Shown one piece after another: positions 63,027 to 64,000 of a stretch of DNA of 64,000 nt (position 1 is the first letter of the stretch; each line of letters begins with the position of its first letter). Source of the stretch: Prevotellaceae bacterium UBA6417 (GTDB lineage Bacteria > Bacteroidota > Bacteroidia > Bacteroidales > Bacteroidaceae). The notes below the pieces were generated by a model. That model searched no databases and was not told the DNA's origin. It was given only the letters and a program-made list of their open reading frames with translations. A program made the translations under genes and the position numbers. Where the stretch lies: the NCBI GenBank assembly GCA_002439755.1, contig DJPH01000019.1, positions 1 through 64,000 on the forward strand, written 5' to 3'.

Positions 63027-64000
63027 CATAGTCCGACAAATTGTATGCAGACGGGTTTTGGCAGGATGATGTCTTGCCGGGTGTTTTCCAGAAGTCCCGT
63101 ATGCCGGTTTCTCCTGTAGATTTCGATGCAATTGTTGTCGCGGCTGGCCACCAGCAGGTATTTCCCGTTCGGCGTGATGGCGAAGTTGCGGGGATGTCTG
63201 GCTGTCTGCTGGTATCCTTTCTTGGTGAGCAGCCCTGTTGCCTTGTTGACTTTGTAGATGGCTATGCCGTCGTTTTTCAATCTATGCGATGTGTAAAGAT
63301 AATGTCCGTCGGGACTGAGATGGATGTCGGCACTGCCATGGGCCGGCGTTTCTTCGGCCATCAGGCTTTGTATGGGCAACAGATAACCGTTGACATAGCG
63401 CAGTACGACAATCGTACCGCCCAGTTCGTTGATGAGATACATGAATTGCCCGTCTTTGCTGAATGTGAAATGCCTTGGTCCCCATCCTTGCGGCCCGTTG
63501 TAGACGATGCGCCGGTCGGTCAGGAATGGCAAATCGTTGCCGGCATCGGCTTGCGGATTGATGGTGAAGCGATAGATGCAGTCGTTTCCCAAATCGGTTA
63601 CCATGAGAAACTTTCCATCGGGTGTCGGCAGGGCGCAATGAATGTGTGCGGTCGAAGAGGGCAGCAGCTTTTGAAACAGGATGTGCTGCCGCAGGTCAAG
63701 CTTGTCGCCGCTGATGGCAAAGACGGAGAGAGAACCTCCCGTGTAATTGGCCGTGACGGCAAATCTGTCATTCGACCAGATGTTGCAAGGGTCTTCGGCT
63801 CCTTTCCCTGTTAGTGATGCCGCTATGCTAACCGTAGTCCCGAATGTCCCTGTTCCGGGGTTAAAGCCTGTGATGTTTGCCGAGGCTTTTTCGTCGTTGT
63901 ATTCCGATACCGAGTAGATGCGTCGTGCGTCTTTTGAGATTCGCAGGAACGACGGATTCCCGATTTTTGCCGAACTGATTATTCGGGCTTTTCCCGATGA
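63026..64000 (-). CDS. lactonase-family seven-bladed propeller protein, 5' end beyond window
   Basis: The frame stays open from the window edge (64000) to the stop at 63026, giving 324 residues of a protein whose N-terminus is missing. It matches the lactonase family (6-phosphogluconolactonase of the Pgl/YbhE type). Marks are HIHCALPTPDGKFLMVTDLG, GWGPRHFTFSKDGQFMYLIN, SADIHLSPDGHYLYTSHR and ARHPRNFAITPNGKYLLVASR, each a propeller blade with the PxxxxxF-type repeat. In Bacteroidales such proteins are often exported; the signal peptide cannot be seen here. Confidence 0.88.
   Translation of the reverse strand, partial: SSGKARIISSAKIGNPSFLRISKDARRIYSVSEYNDEKASANITGFNPGTGTFGTTVSIAASLTGKGAEDPCNIWSNDRFAVTANYTGGSLSVFAISGDKLDLRQHILFQKLLPSSTAHIHCALPTPDGKFLMVTDLGNDCIYRFTINPQADAGNDLPFLTDRRIVYNGPQGWGPRHFTFSKDGQFMYLINELGGTIVVLRYVNGYLLPIQSLMAEETPAHGSADIHLSPDGHYLYTSHRLKNDGIAIYKVNKATGLLTKKGYQQTARHPRNFAITPNGKYLLVASRDNNCIEIYRRNRHTGLLENTRQDIILPKPVCIQFVGL

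Noticed and set aside
63041..63814. 257-residue plus-strand frame
   Set aside because: Antisense to the lactonase frame, which carries repeated propeller motifs through to the window edge.

Overview
The window looks like chromosomal DNA from a Bacteroidales bacterium (Bacteroides/Prevotella-like). Reasons: repeated matches to the Bacteroidota promoter (-33 TTTG, about 19-21 bases, -7 TAnnTTTG), A-rich leaders without Shine-Dalgarno sites, a BspA-like leucine-rich-repeat protein, GH97, Wzi, a class II ribonucleotide reductase, and the argR-GNAT-argG-argC-argD gene order. No rRNA, tRNA, insertion sequence, prophage or CRISPR array was seen. The genus is not determined.

Layout. (1) 1-2129: the 5' part of a BspA-like gene (minus strand) preceded by a large structured RNA leader, then an array of 21-base repeats. 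(2) 2130-4098: a BI-1 membrane protein and an aspartate aminotransferase. (3) 4102-19134: a locus that looks devoted to cell-wall sugar and glycan salvage. It holds a beta-lactamase-fold/SGNH fusion, MurQ, an exported Gfo/Idh/MocA oxidoreductase with a sugar-isomerase partner, and a minus-strand operon of GH97, a golvesin/FN3 amidase-like protein, a metallophosphoesterase/PQQ fusion, NamZ and a NagX-like acetyltransferase. (4) 19341-31536: an AddB-like nuclease, an alkyltransferase-like protein and a joint arginine/proline operon (argR, GNAT, argG, argC, argD, proC, proB, proA), with mnmA upstream. (5) 31637-41477: nrdJ, tex, an ECF sigma factor with a multidomain anti-sigma factor, and an FAD/Fe-S dehydrogenase. 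(6) 41690-50267: an acyltransferase, then a likely seven-gene minus-strand unit (unknown gene, coiled-coil protein, zapA, rny, wzi, lipoprotein, nagB), then pheS. (7) 50455-56546: a lipoprotein, murB and an MBL hydrolase; then tig, clpP and clpX. (8) 56602-64000: an MltF-like transglycosylase divergent from a Dabb protein, a TolC-MacA-MacB efflux operon, and a partial lactonase.

How the genes fit together. NamZ would release MurNAc from glycan chain ends, amidase-type enzymes would strip peptides, and MurQ would convert MurNAc-6-phosphate to GlcNAc-6-phosphate. NagB, elsewhere in the window, completes the route to fructose-6-phosphate. The arg/pro operon joins two glutamate-derived pathways under ArgR. 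Tig, ClpP and ClpX form a protein quality-control unit behind a near-consensus promoter.

The least explained element is the roughly 475-base RNA at 1082-1557 (minus strand). An 11-bp long-range helix competes with a 7-bp terminator stem just before a U-tract, like a riboswitch or attenuator upstream of the BspA-like gene. It carries no signature I recognise. A family of four-unit 21-base palindromic repeats occurs twice, about 47 kb apart.
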